In this document: positions 1 through 5,903 of the stretch, one piece after another
Layout of the letters: each line of letters starts with the position of its first letter
Position numbering within the stretch: position 1 is the stretch's first letter
Source: Chloroflexota bacterium
Lineage (GTDB): Bacteria; Chloroflexota; Limnocylindria; Limnocylindrales; CSP1-4
DNA: 10,404 nucleotides
NCBI GenBank assembly: GCA_016200675.1
Contig: JACQEH010000191.1
Span: forward strand, 1-10,404
Direction: 5' to 3'
Position numbers and translations under genes: made by a program
The notes under the pieces: model-generated
The model's input: the letters and a program-made list of their open reading frames with translations, nothing else
Told to the model about the DNA's origin: nothing
The model's database searches: none

Positions 1-883
1 CCAGCTGCTGCTGGACGCCGTCAGCGCTTCGCGTGAGGGGCGGCCGGCCGTCGTCGGGCTTCGCGGCCCGTTGCGCCTCGTCGGCCGCCTCGCGCTCGAG
101 ACGGGATGCCTCCGCCCGAGCAGCCGCTCCGGCACGAGCGGCCGCGGCCTTGGAAGCGGCCTCGGCGCGGGCGGAGGACTCGGCGCTCGCGAAGGCGGCG
201 TCCGCGGCCGCTGCCTCGCGCTCGGCGGCTCGCGCCGCTCGGGCCGCGGCCCGCGCCTGGTACTCCGGGCCGTGCTTGCGGGGATCGGCGTACTCGCGAG
301 GATTGACGGTCCAGTACTCGCCGCTCGATGGGCCGTACCAGGAGGCTCCCTGCCAGGTGGGATCCGCTGCCTCGTGGACCTCGTCGTAGCTCGTCGATCC
401 GAAGGTGGCCTTCCGCGTGCCGCGCTTGCGGCTACCCGCGGCACCGGCGCCGCCGGACGAGCGACGAGCCTCCGGACCGCCGGCGGGGCGTCCTTCGCCG
501 GTCTCGCCATCCGGATGTCCCCCACCGGGGCGCCCTCCGCCCGTCCCGGCGGCGGGCCTCGATCGGCCGCTGTCCGTCCCGGGCCTGGATCCGCCTGCGG
601 GCCGCTCGGATGCGCCGCCGCGGCCCCGCGTCTCCCGGGTGCGCCCCGGCTCGGCGCGCCACGCCTCGGTGGGTCGCGGGGTCGTCCGGGTGCGCCCGCC
701 CTGTCCGCCCGTCGTGCCGGTCAGCTGCTCGTAAGCCGCCTGGATCGCCAGGAAGCGCGGCAGCGCGCGCTCCCCGGCCGAGTCGGGGTGGTTCGCCTTC
801 GCGAGGGCGCGATAGGCGCGCTTCACCTCGGCCGCCGATGCGCCCGGAGTGAGGCCGAGGGTTCGATAGGGGTCGCCCGTCAT
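1..883 (-). CDS. J-domain (DnaJ-like) protein, C-terminus cut by the window edge
   Basis: Translated from the ATG at 883; an in-frame TAG lies only 9 nt upstream, so this start is firm. 294 residues are visible and the frame stays open to base 1. Residues 1-55 form a J domain: DPYRTLGLTPGAS, then KRAYRALAKANHPD with the HPD tripeptide at 32-34, the loop that stimulates Hsp70 (DnaK) ATPase, then the helix FLAIQAAYEQL. Residues 57-155 are a Gly/Arg/Pro-rich, probably disordered linker. Residues 160-210 are a compact aromatic module (SWYGPSSGEYW, then YADPRKHGPEYQARA). Residues 207-275 are an Ala/Glu/Arg-rich helix, possibly a coiled coil. There are no zinc fingers or DnaJ C-terminal peptide-binding domains in the visible part, so this is a type III/C J-protein rather than canonical DnaJ. 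Its role as a DnaK co-chaperone is known for the family; the specific client is unknown. Confidence 0.85.
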   Translation of the reverse strand, partial: MTGDPYRTLGLTPGASAAEVKRAYRALAKANHPDSAGERALPRFLAIQAAYEQLTGTTGGQGGRTRTTPRPTEAWRAEPGRTRETRGRGGASERPAGGSRPGTDSGRSRPAAGTGGGRPGGGHPDGETGEGRPAGGPEARRSSGGAGAAGSRKRGTRKATFGSTSYDEVHEAADPTWQGASWYGPSSGEYWTVNPREYADPRKHGPEYQARAAARAARAAEREAAAADAAFASAESSARAEAASKAAAARAGAAARAEASRLEREAADEAQRAAKPDDGRPPLTRSADGVQQQL

Positions 884-926
884 CGCCGCCTAGTGTGGCC
901 GAGGTCGTCCGGAGACGGCGGCGCGC

Positions 927-970
927 GGCCCCGGTGGCCCCGGTGGCCCCGGTGGCCCCGGTGGCCCCGG
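927..970. repeat. 9-bp tandem repeat, about 4.9 copies
   Basis: The unit ggccccggt repeats four times exactly (927-962), followed by a partial fifth copy to 970. It fills almost all the gap between the asparaginase stop (975-977) and the J-domain start (883). Each unit carries the self-complementary GGCC, so the transcript could fold in several registers. No T-tract follows, so it is not a convincing intrinsic terminator. Confidence 0.9.
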
Positions 971-974
971 CCAG

Positions 975-2090
975 CTAACGGATGAGCTCGTTGAGCGGTG
1001 CCAGCTCGAACGCCGGGACCGCTTCGGCGCTCGATCGTCCGTGGGGATCGATCTCCGTCGGGCGGTGGTAGCGGCCGAGCACCCGAAGTGCCTGCCCGCT
1101 CAGCACGCCCGCCTGACGGAGCGCCTCGACGGTTGCCGCCCAGGTTCCCCGGTCGTATCCGTCGCCGTCCTCGATCTTGAGGGCCATGCCCGACGCTGGC
1201 ACGACGGTGCCGGTGCCTCGCGGGCCGCGAAGGATCGCCAGGCCGCGCAGGGCCTCCATGCCGCCCTTCGCGATGAGGCGGTCCGGGAGCGCCTTCATGA
1301 GCGACGTGTCGATGCGATCCCGCGTGCCGGCGACCTGCTCGGGATTGGCGACCATCGCGTCGCGGACGATCTTCATGGAAGCAGCCAGCGGGGCCCGCGA
1401 ATCGGGCGGGACGACCGCATCGGGGTCGGCCAGGAAGGCGTAGGCCTTCGCGACCTCGCGGAGGGGGAAGGCGTAGGTCGGGATGCCGCAGCCGTCGATG
1501 CCCATGCGCAGCTTGGCTGGCGTCGTGGCGAAGGCGCGAGCCACGGCGGCGCGGTAGGCCACCTGGGCCGGATGCTCCTCCATCCAGTAGCCGTCCGGCT
1601 CCCAGCCACGGAGGCGGCAGAGGAGGAGGAAGACCGAGTGCTGGCCCGAGCACATATGGCGGACCGCGCTCGCCTTCTCGCCGTCCCGGGCAAGGCGCGC
1701 GGCCGTCAGGGCGTCGAGCGGCATGTCCTCCGCGCCGCAGGCGAGGGAAGCCTGCGAGACGCCGGTCCGGCGGTACATCGCCTGGAGCGTTCGGACGTGG
1801 AGGTCCTCGCCGGAATGACTGCTGGCCATGATCGCCAGCTCCGCCGGCTCGAGCTCGAAGGCCTCGATCCCGCCCGCCTCGATGAGGGACGCCAGGCCGA
1901 AGGGCTTGACGCAGGACCGCAGGTTCACGACACGTTCAGGGTCGCCCAGGGCACGCAGGATGCGGCCGCTCGCGTCCGTCTCCACGACGTCGCCGCGGTG
2001 GACGCTCTCCTCCACCCCGTTGCGAAGCTGGCGGACGAGGATCGGAGGCGCCCCGCGTCGCGCTCGGACTCGATCTGCGGCTGCGGGCAC
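975..2090 (-). CDS. L-asparaginase, asparaginase II / Rhizobium etli ReAV-type family
   Basis: Predicted to hydrolyse L-asparagine to aspartate and ammonia in the cytoplasm. The frame is open to an ATG at 2180, but GTG at 2090 is preferred: a perfect AGGAGG lies 10 nt upstream and the resulting 371 residues match the family size (ReAV is about 367). Using GTG numbering, ReAV active-site positions can be placed by spacing: Ser59 and Lys62 (SCVKPFG, ReAV Ser48/Lys51), Ser91 (SSHSGED, ReAV Ser80), Cys147 (HMCSGQHS, ReAV Cys135), Cys201 (GIDGCGIPTY, ReAV Cys189) and Lys275 (RLIAKGGMEA, ReAV Lys263). The exception is ReAV Lys138, a zinc ligand, which is Gln150 here (codon CAG). Both Ser-Lys pairs are intact, so activity is plausible, but metal binding may be altered. 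It is unrelated to the EcAI/EcAII fold. No signal peptide is seen. Confidence 0.9.
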   Translation of the reverse strand: MPAAADRVRARRGAPPILVRQLRNGVEESVHRGDVVETDASGRILRALGDPERVVNLRSCVKPFGLASLIEAGGIEAFELEPAELAIMASSHSGEDLHVRTLQAMYRRTGVSQASLACGAEDMPLDALTAARLARDGEKASAVRHMCSGQHSVFLLLCRLRGWEPDGYWMEEHPAQVAYRAAVARAFATTPAKLRMGIDGCGIPTYAFPLREVAKAYAFLADPDAVVPPDSRAPLAASMKIVRDAMVANPEQVAGTRDRIDTSLMKALPDRLIAKGGMEALRGLAILRGPRGTGTVVPASGMALKIEDGDGYDRGTWAATVEALRQAGVLSGQALRVLGRYHRPTEIDPHGRSSAEAVPAFELAPLNELIR

Positions 2091-2100
2091 GACCGGCGAA

Positions 2101-2106
2101 CCTCCT
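2101..2106 (-). promoter_or_regulatory. Shine-Dalgarno AGGAGG that sets the asparaginase start
   Basis: On the minus strand AGGAGG lies 10 nt before the GTG at 2088-2090. No comparable site precedes the upstream ATG at 2180, whose first 30 codons are low-complexity Pro/Ala/Arg unlike the family N-terminus. This favours the GTG start. Confidence 0.65.
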
Positions 2107-2276
2107 GCCTGGCGATTGGGCGACGCGCTGAGCGCCGGAGCCGGGGCGGCGCCTGTGCGCCGGAGCCCCGGCGGCGCCAAGCGCGGCGGTCGGATCGAGG
2201 GCCGGACGACGTGTCATGGGCACAGTCGACGCCGTCCGGCCGGCCTCCCCGGGCCGCTCCCGGCAACGGTAGTTAT

Positions 2277-2328
2277 CGCCCGATCGGGCGTCAATTCGAC
2301 CCGGCCCATGGGCCGGCCCGGGGCCCCG
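2277..2328. promoter_or_regulatory. Three consecutive perfect palindromes, candidate operator or leader hairpins
   Basis: Seen directly: cgcccgatcgggcg (2277-2290, 14 bp), ccggcccatgggccgg (2301-2316, 16 bp) and cggggccccg (2319-2328, 10 bp), each equal to its own reverse complement. The first two are centred 25 bp apart. They lie about 100-150 bp before upp and about 190-240 bp before the asparaginase start. They could bind a dimeric repressor or fold in a leader transcript. High GC makes short palindromes common, so function is only inferred. Confidence 0.4.
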
Positions 2329-2424
2329 GAGTCGCCGGCGCGGGCCGATGCTACGATGACTCCGACGCCCAGCCGCGGCCGCCCGCACGGCGGCGACCAC
2401 TCCCCGCCGGAGGCCCACAGGTCG

Positions 2425-3066
2425 ATGTCGACACCGACGCTCCACGTCTCCCAGCACCCGGCCGTCCTCCACAAGCTCGGCATCCTCCGCGACGAGACCA
2501 CCGAGCCCAAGAAGTTCCGCGAGATCGTCCGCGAGCTGTCGTGGCTCATCGGCTACGAGGCCCTCGCCGACGCGCGCGTTCGGCCGCTCGAGGTGACGAC
2601 GCCCATCGAGACGATGCAGGGCGCGGAGCTCGCCGACCGGATCGGCCTGGTGCCCATCCTCCGGGCCGGCCTGGGCATGGTCGACGCGATGCTCGAGCTC
2701 ATGCCCACGGCCCAGGTCTGGCATCTCGGCCTTTTCAGAGACGAACGCACGCTTCAGCCGGTCGAGTACTACAACAAGCTGCCGGACTCGGCGAACGTGG
2801 ACCTCTGCCTCATCCTGGACCCGATGCTCGCGACCGGCGGCTCCGCGACGGCCGCCATCGAGGTCCTCAAGCGCTGGGGCGCCGTCCGGATCAAGCTCGT
2901 CAATCTCATCGCGGCTCCCGAAGGCGTCGAGGCGGTCTCGCGGGCCCACCCGGACGTCGACATCTACGCTGCCGCGCTCGACCGCCAGCTCAACGACAAG
3001 GGCTACATCATGCCGGGGCTTGGCGACGCCGGCGACCGCCAGTTCGGGACGGGCCACCCTGGCTGA
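2425..3066 (+). CDS. upp: Uracil phosphoribosyltransferase
   Basis: Cytoplasmic pyrimidine-salvage enzyme that joins uracil and PRPP to give UMP and pyrophosphate. The ATG at 2425 gives 213 residues (family about 208-210) beginning MSTPTLHVSQHPAVLHKLGILRDE, the standard Upp N-terminus. The frame continues upstream without family similarity, and GGAGG lies 11 nt before the ATG. Key elements: VPILRAGLGM (76-85), the PRPP-binding loop LDPMLATGGSA (131-141), and the uracil-binding YIMPGLGDAGDRQFGT near the C-terminus (194-209). All expected motifs are present and the gene looks intact. It is transcribed alone, divergently from the asparaginase. No intrinsic terminator is visible after the TGA. 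Confidence 0.97.
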   Translation: MSTPTLHVSQHPAVLHKLGILRDETTEPKKFREIVRELSWLIGYEALADARVRPLEVTTPIETMQGAELADRIGLVPILRAGLGMVDAMLELMPTAQVWHLGLFRDERTLQPVEYYNKLPDSANVDLCLILDPMLATGGSATAAIEVLKRWGAVRIKLVNLIAAPEGVEAVSRAHPDVDIYAAALDRQLNDKGYIMPGLGDAGDRQFGTGHPG

Positions 3067-3095
3067 GCCCCCCCCGCAACCACGGCGTCCCGGTC

Positions 3096-3253
3096 ATGTC
3101 GCCCGAAACCATCAGCGGACACATCGTGAATTGGACCCTCGATGTCGTCGTCGTTCGGGGCGCCGCACCTTCGCCTCGTTCGTGAGCTTCAGGGAACCGG
3201 ACGGCAACAGCTGGACGGTCCAGGAAAAGCACCGCGAGGCCGCCGGGGGCTGA
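3096..3253 (+). pseudogene. Decayed VOC/glyoxalase-superfamily remnant
   Basis: Only the two ends of a vicinal-oxygen-chelate protein appear to remain. In one frame, from ATG 3096, IVNWTLDVVVV resembles the first beta strand of such proteins. In a different frame, ending at TGA 3251-3253, FASFVSFREPDGNSWTVQE matches the characteristic C-terminal strand and tail (typically FxDPDGNxWxLQE). The middle of a normal domain of about 120-130 residues is missing, and the two ends are in different frames, so an internal deletion is inferred. The C-terminal match is the stronger part; the N-terminal piece is less certain. No active product is expected. Confidence 0.6.
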
Positions 3254-3301
3254 GCGGGAGGCTCGTCGAGCGGGAGGCTCGTCGAGCGGGAGGCTCGTCG
3301 A
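3254..3301. repeat. 16-bp tandem repeat, three exact copies
   Basis: The unit gcgggaggctcgtcga occurs at 3254-3269, 3270-3285 and 3286-3301, starting directly after the stop of the VOC remnant. The core ctcgtcgagc also occurs in inverted form (gctcgacgag) at 3391-3400, about 90 bp downstream. Because 16 is not a multiple of 3 and no gene overlaps it, the repeat is non-coding. The rest of 3302-3411 shows no further feature. Confidence 0.9.
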
Positions 3302-3411
3302 GCTGGAGCTGGCGGCCGGGGCGGCTTGAGGAGCGGGCCGGCTCCCCACCGCTCGATCCACCGCCACCGGCGCCCGCCGGCTGACCCACGGCTCGACGAG
3401 TCGCCGGCCGT

Positions 3412-4182
3412 TCAGTCCAGCGACGCCAAGCGAATCGGAACCACCGCCCTGCGACCCGCATCGAACCAGACCATGCCCGGTCCTACGGGCGGGTCCCCGC
3501 CGGCGCTGAGGGCGGAAGCCCACAGCCGGGAGCTCGCCGGGAGCGCCGCACGGAGCACTGCAGGGTAGCGACGAACGAGCGCCCGGTTCGCTGCGGTCGC
3601 GCGCACTACCCAGCACGCAGCCACGCGATATGACGCGCCGGTCGCTCCTCGTCGAGTCGCCGCAAGGCCCTGCGCCTCGGCGACCTTGCGGTTGGTCGCC
3701 CGGATCGCGGCGCCGAGGTCGCCGAACCGGTTCCACGCCTCGATGACGAGGATCAGTCGCCGCCGGTCATCGATGACCGCTACGTCGATGGATCGAGACG
3801 GGTCGATCGGGCGAGTGGCCAGCTCCACCCGACGGACCGCGGCCCGGAATGCCGGCAGCGCGAGCAGGAACTCCTGCATCTCGAGATGACCGGCGTCCGC
3901 GGAGACCCCGTCGGCGTCGTTCGCGCGCGTCAGCGACACGGCGAGCGGCCGGCCGACCGCCAGGCCGAGCAGCACCCACGTTCCGAGCGAGGCCGTCTGG
4001 CCGCGGCCCAACTCGATCTCGCTGATCCGTGGCTGGCCGAGACCTACCCTGCTTCCGCACGCTGCCTGTGTCACGTGCCGGCGGCGTCGGCCCGCCCTGA
4101 GCTCGCGGCCGAGGACTGCCGCGAGCCGGGAGGCCTCGACGCTGGCATCGATGGCGAGGTGCGACCGCCTGGACCGACCCAT
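3412..4182 (-). CDS. XRE-like helix-turn-helix protein with an uncharacterised C-terminal domain
   Basis: 256 residues from ATG 4182. The frame is open to an ATG at 4278, but that extension is low-complexity and would absorb the inverted repeat at 4210-4239; neither start has a strong ribosome binding site. Residues 20-80 resemble an HTH_3/XRE DNA-binding domain: LGRELRAGRRRRHVTQAACG, then the recognition-helix region GLGQPRISEIELGRG. Residues 130-255 form a second domain with strands IDVAVIDDRRRLILVIEAWN, a conserved-looking DLGAAIRATNRKVAEA helix, and YRVAACWVVRATAANRALVRRYP. The Asp-strand-Glu arrangement recalls PD-(D/E)xK folds, but the position expected for the catalytic Lys is Trp150 (EAW). 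It is therefore more likely a ligand- or DNA-binding relic than an active nuclease, and this fold is inferred only. Probably a transcription regulator; target unknown. Confidence 0.75.
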   Translation of the reverse strand: MGRSRRSHLAIDASVEASRLAAVLGRELRAGRRRRHVTQAACGSRVGLGQPRISEIELGRGQTASLGTWVLLGLAVGRPLAVSLTRANDADGVSADAGHLEMQEFLLALPAFRAAVRRVELATRPIDPSRSIDVAVIDDRRRLILVIEAWNRFGDLGAAIRATNRKVAEAQGLAATRRGATGASYRVAACWVVRATAANRALVRRYPAVLRAALPASSRLWASALSAGGDPPVGPGMVWFDAGRRAVVPIRLASLD

Positions 4183-4209
4183 ATCGCCCACATCGTTACT
4201 CGGGGCGCT

Positions 4210-4239
4210 TTGCCGGCACTTACGTCGTCGAAGTGGCAA
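4210..4239. promoter_or_regulatory. Imperfect inverted repeat upstream of the HTH gene, candidate operator
   Basis: Plus-strand arms TTGCC-ggc-ACTT (4210-4221) and AAGTGGCAA (4231-4239) are complementary apart from a 3-nt insertion, with the 9-nt spacer acgtcgtcg. The site lies 28-57 bp upstream of the 4182 start, in a locally less GC-rich stretch, where an autoregulatory site for an XRE-type protein would be expected. Function is inferred. Confidence 0.4.
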
Positions 4240-4397
4240 TCTCCCACGAGGTCCGTCCCGGTCTCGTGCAGGCGCCAAGGTCGGGCGCCCGTGCGGGGGG
4301 GAGGCAGCAGCCTCATCCGACGGCGCGGCGCCGCCTTGTCGTGCTCGCTACCCCCGGATTAGCGATGCCACCGATGAAGCGGCGGCCAGGGTTGAAC

Positions 4398-4602
4398 TGG
4401 CGCGAGCTGCGGGCGCCGGGCACGGGCGAGCGAACCGCGGGCGCGAGCTGCGGGCGGGCGAACGGGAGCGGGAGGCGGGCGCGGGCGGGCGAACCGCGGG
4501 CGCGCGCGGGCGCGGGGCGCGGGGCGCGGGCACGGGCGCGAGCTGCGGGCACGGGCGCGAGGCGCGAGGCGCGGGTACGGGCACGAGGCGCGGGTACGGG
4601 CG
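4398..4602. repeat. GC-rich degenerate tandem repeat island
   Basis: Several interleaved units are repeated exactly. gcgcgagctgcgggc occurs at 4400-4414, 4441-4455 and 4536-4550. gcgaaccgcgggcgcg occurs at 4430-4445 and 4489-4504. cgaggcgcgggtacgggc occurs at 4565-4582 and 4584-4601. Between them the sequence is built from hexamer-like gcgggc/acgggc blocks. The plus strand has many GGG runs separated by short spacers, giving G-quadruplex potential. No stable reading frame has family similarity, so it is treated as non-coding. Confidence 0.85.
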
Positions 4603-4704
4603 CGGAGCACATCGCGACGGCCACGGGACCCGGTGCGCCACTGGCCGCACGCGGCCGCCCGCCCCGGGACCCGCACGCGACGGCCACCGGCGAAGGGCCG
4701 GACC

Positions 4705-5831
4705 CTAGCCCGTGACCGCCTGGTCGGCGATCTCCAGGGCGGCGTCGATGACTTCGAAGCCCTCGGCCAGCTGGGCCTCCGTGATGCACAGTGGCGGGTT
4801 CGTGTGGATCGAGTTGTTGGCGATCATCGCGTACACCCCGTGCTCGCGGAGGTACTTGCCGATCGCTTTCATCTCGTCGCTCGTGCCGTTGAAGGGCGTC
4901 AAGTGTAGGTCAGGCCCCCGTAGAACATCTTCGACTCAAAGGCCTCGGCGATGTGCGCACGCATCGCGACGGCCCCCAGCGGCAGGTAGGAGCTCGTCAG
5001 GCCCTTGGCCATCGTCATCAGGTCCGGAGTGACGCCCCAGTGGTCGATCGCGAACCACTTGCCGGTCCGGCCGAAGCCGGCCATGACCTCGTCGGCGACC
5101 ATGAGGATCCCGTGCCGGTCGCAGATCTCGCGGACGCCCTGGATGTAGCCGTCGGGCGGGATGAGGATGCCGTTGGTCCCCACGATCGTCTCGAGGAAGA
5201 CGGCGGCGATGGTCTGCGGGCCCTCGTAGCGGATGACGTCCTCGAGGCCCTGGAGACTCTCCGCCACGGGTCGCGACTCGGCCTCGCCCCAGCGGTGGGT
5301 GTCCGGGTAGCGAATGACGCCCACGATCCCGGGCTCGTTCGCCCACCGTCGCGGATCGCCGGTCAGGGTCATCGCCCCGAGCGTCGCCCCGTGATACGCC
5401 CGGTAGCGGGCGAGGACCTTCTGGCGACCCGTGTAGTGGCGGGCGAACTTGATGGCGTTCTCGATCGCCTCGGCGCCCCCGAGGGTGAAGAACACCTTGC
5501 TCATGTCGCCCGGCAGGATCTGGCTCAGCTTCTGCCCGAGGCGGCCCCGGATCTCGGTCGCGAACGCGGGTTGGACGTACTGGAGCTTGAGGGCCTGCTC
5601 GGTGATCGCGTCGATCACCCGGCGGTCGCCGTGGCCGATGTTGACCGACATGAGTTGGCTGTTGAAGTCCAGGATCCGCGCCCCCTCGGGGGTGTAGAGG
5701 TAGACGCCCTCGGCTCGATCGATGGCGATCGGGTCGAGCGCACCCTGGACGGACCAGGAGAAGAACGTGTGCGCCCGATTGAGGGCGACGATCTCGGCGC
5801 TCGACATCGTGGTGGCGGATTCGACGGCCAT
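4705..5831 (-). pseudogene. Class III PLP-dependent aminotransferase, interrupted by internal deletion and frame change
   Basis: Relative of the aspartate aminotransferase-family / omega-amino acid:pyruvate transaminases, which move an amino group to a keto acid using PLP. The N-terminal part starts at ATG 5831, with GGGAG 6 nt upstream. It runs 310 residues and carries the cofactor machinery: GGAEAIENAIKFAR (118-131), YRAYHGATLGAMTLTGDPRRW (143-163), the PLP-contacting Asp247 in MVADEVMAGFGRTGKW, and the Schiff-base Lys276 in MAKGLTSSYLPLG. It stops at TGA 4899-4901 just after FYGGLTYT. The family's C-terminal end follows in another frame from about 4902 to TAG 4705: LTPFNGTSDEM ... HTNPPLCITEAQLAEGF. 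Compared with relatives, about 70 residues between TYT and LTPFNG are absent. The residual TTG overlaps the TGA (TTGA), but activity without that segment is unlikely. Last in the kinase-cluster gene run, 72 bp after its neighbour. Confidence 0.85.
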
Positions 5832-5903
5832 GGAGGGCTCCCGTGGGGTGATGAACGTCTCGGGCGATTGTCGCACCTGTCGTGGGCGCTCGGGAGCGAG
5901 CCC

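Larger units (their letters stand above)
2091..2424. other. Divergent intergenic region between asparaginase and upp
   Basis: 334 bp containing no convincing gene. It should hold promoters for both flanking genes. The clearest structure is the palindrome series at 2277-2328. A TGCTACGAT at 2347-2355 resembles an extended -10 for upp, but no good -35 lies at the right spacing, so the promoter is not called. A GGAGG at 2409-2413 is the likely upp ribosome binding site, 11 nt from its ATG. Confidence 0.6.
4183..4704. other. Gene-free region between the HTH gene and the broken aminotransferase
   Basis: 522 bp. Open frames here encode only Ala/Arg/Gly/Pro-rich low-complexity sequence and appear to be by-products of GC content. 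Contents: the inverted repeat near 4225, about 160 bp with no recognisable feature (4240-4397), and the GC-rich repeat island at about 4398-4602. From 4603 to 4704 nothing further is seen. Confidence 0.7.

Noticed and set aside
71..985. Long plus-strand open frame (304 codons) opposite the J-domain gene.
   Set aside because: Arg/Gly/Ala-rich with no family features; it is antisense to a gene with a clear HPD motif and ends in the 9-bp repeat. A by-product of high GC.
1041..3185. 714-codon plus-strand open frame spanning the asparaginase antisense strand, the intergenic region and upp in the wrong frame.
   Set aside because: It crosses two well-supported genes in other frames and its translation is low-complexity. 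Only its last few codons (from 3096) are used, as part of the VOC remnant.
3254..3301. Repeats of 16 bp considered as a CRISPR array.
   Set aside because: The copies are contiguous with no spacers, far shorter than CRISPR repeats, and no cas genes are nearby.
4377..4401. On the minus strand GCCAG-TTCAACC-CTGGC forms a perfect 5-bp stem with a 7-nt loop identical in pattern to a tRNA T-arm.
   Set aside because: No matching 5' acceptor strand (AGCGGCG), D-arm or anticodon arm is found in the upstream 80 nt, which is GC repeat. An isolated arm could be chance or a tRNA fragment; not enough for a tRNA or att site call.
4313..4789. Minus-strand frame encoding repeated APVPAPRA-like peptides over the repeat island, suggesting a repetitive surface protein.
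   Set aside because: All frames are open over these repeats because of composition; there is no signal peptide or membrane segment, and the frame overlaps the aminotransferase C-terminal piece out of phase.
4705..4902. A separate small 65-residue gene starting at TTG 4902.
   Set aside because: Its sequence is the C-terminal end of class III aminotransferases (NPPLCITEAQLAEGF), so it is the tail of the broken gene, not an independent gene.
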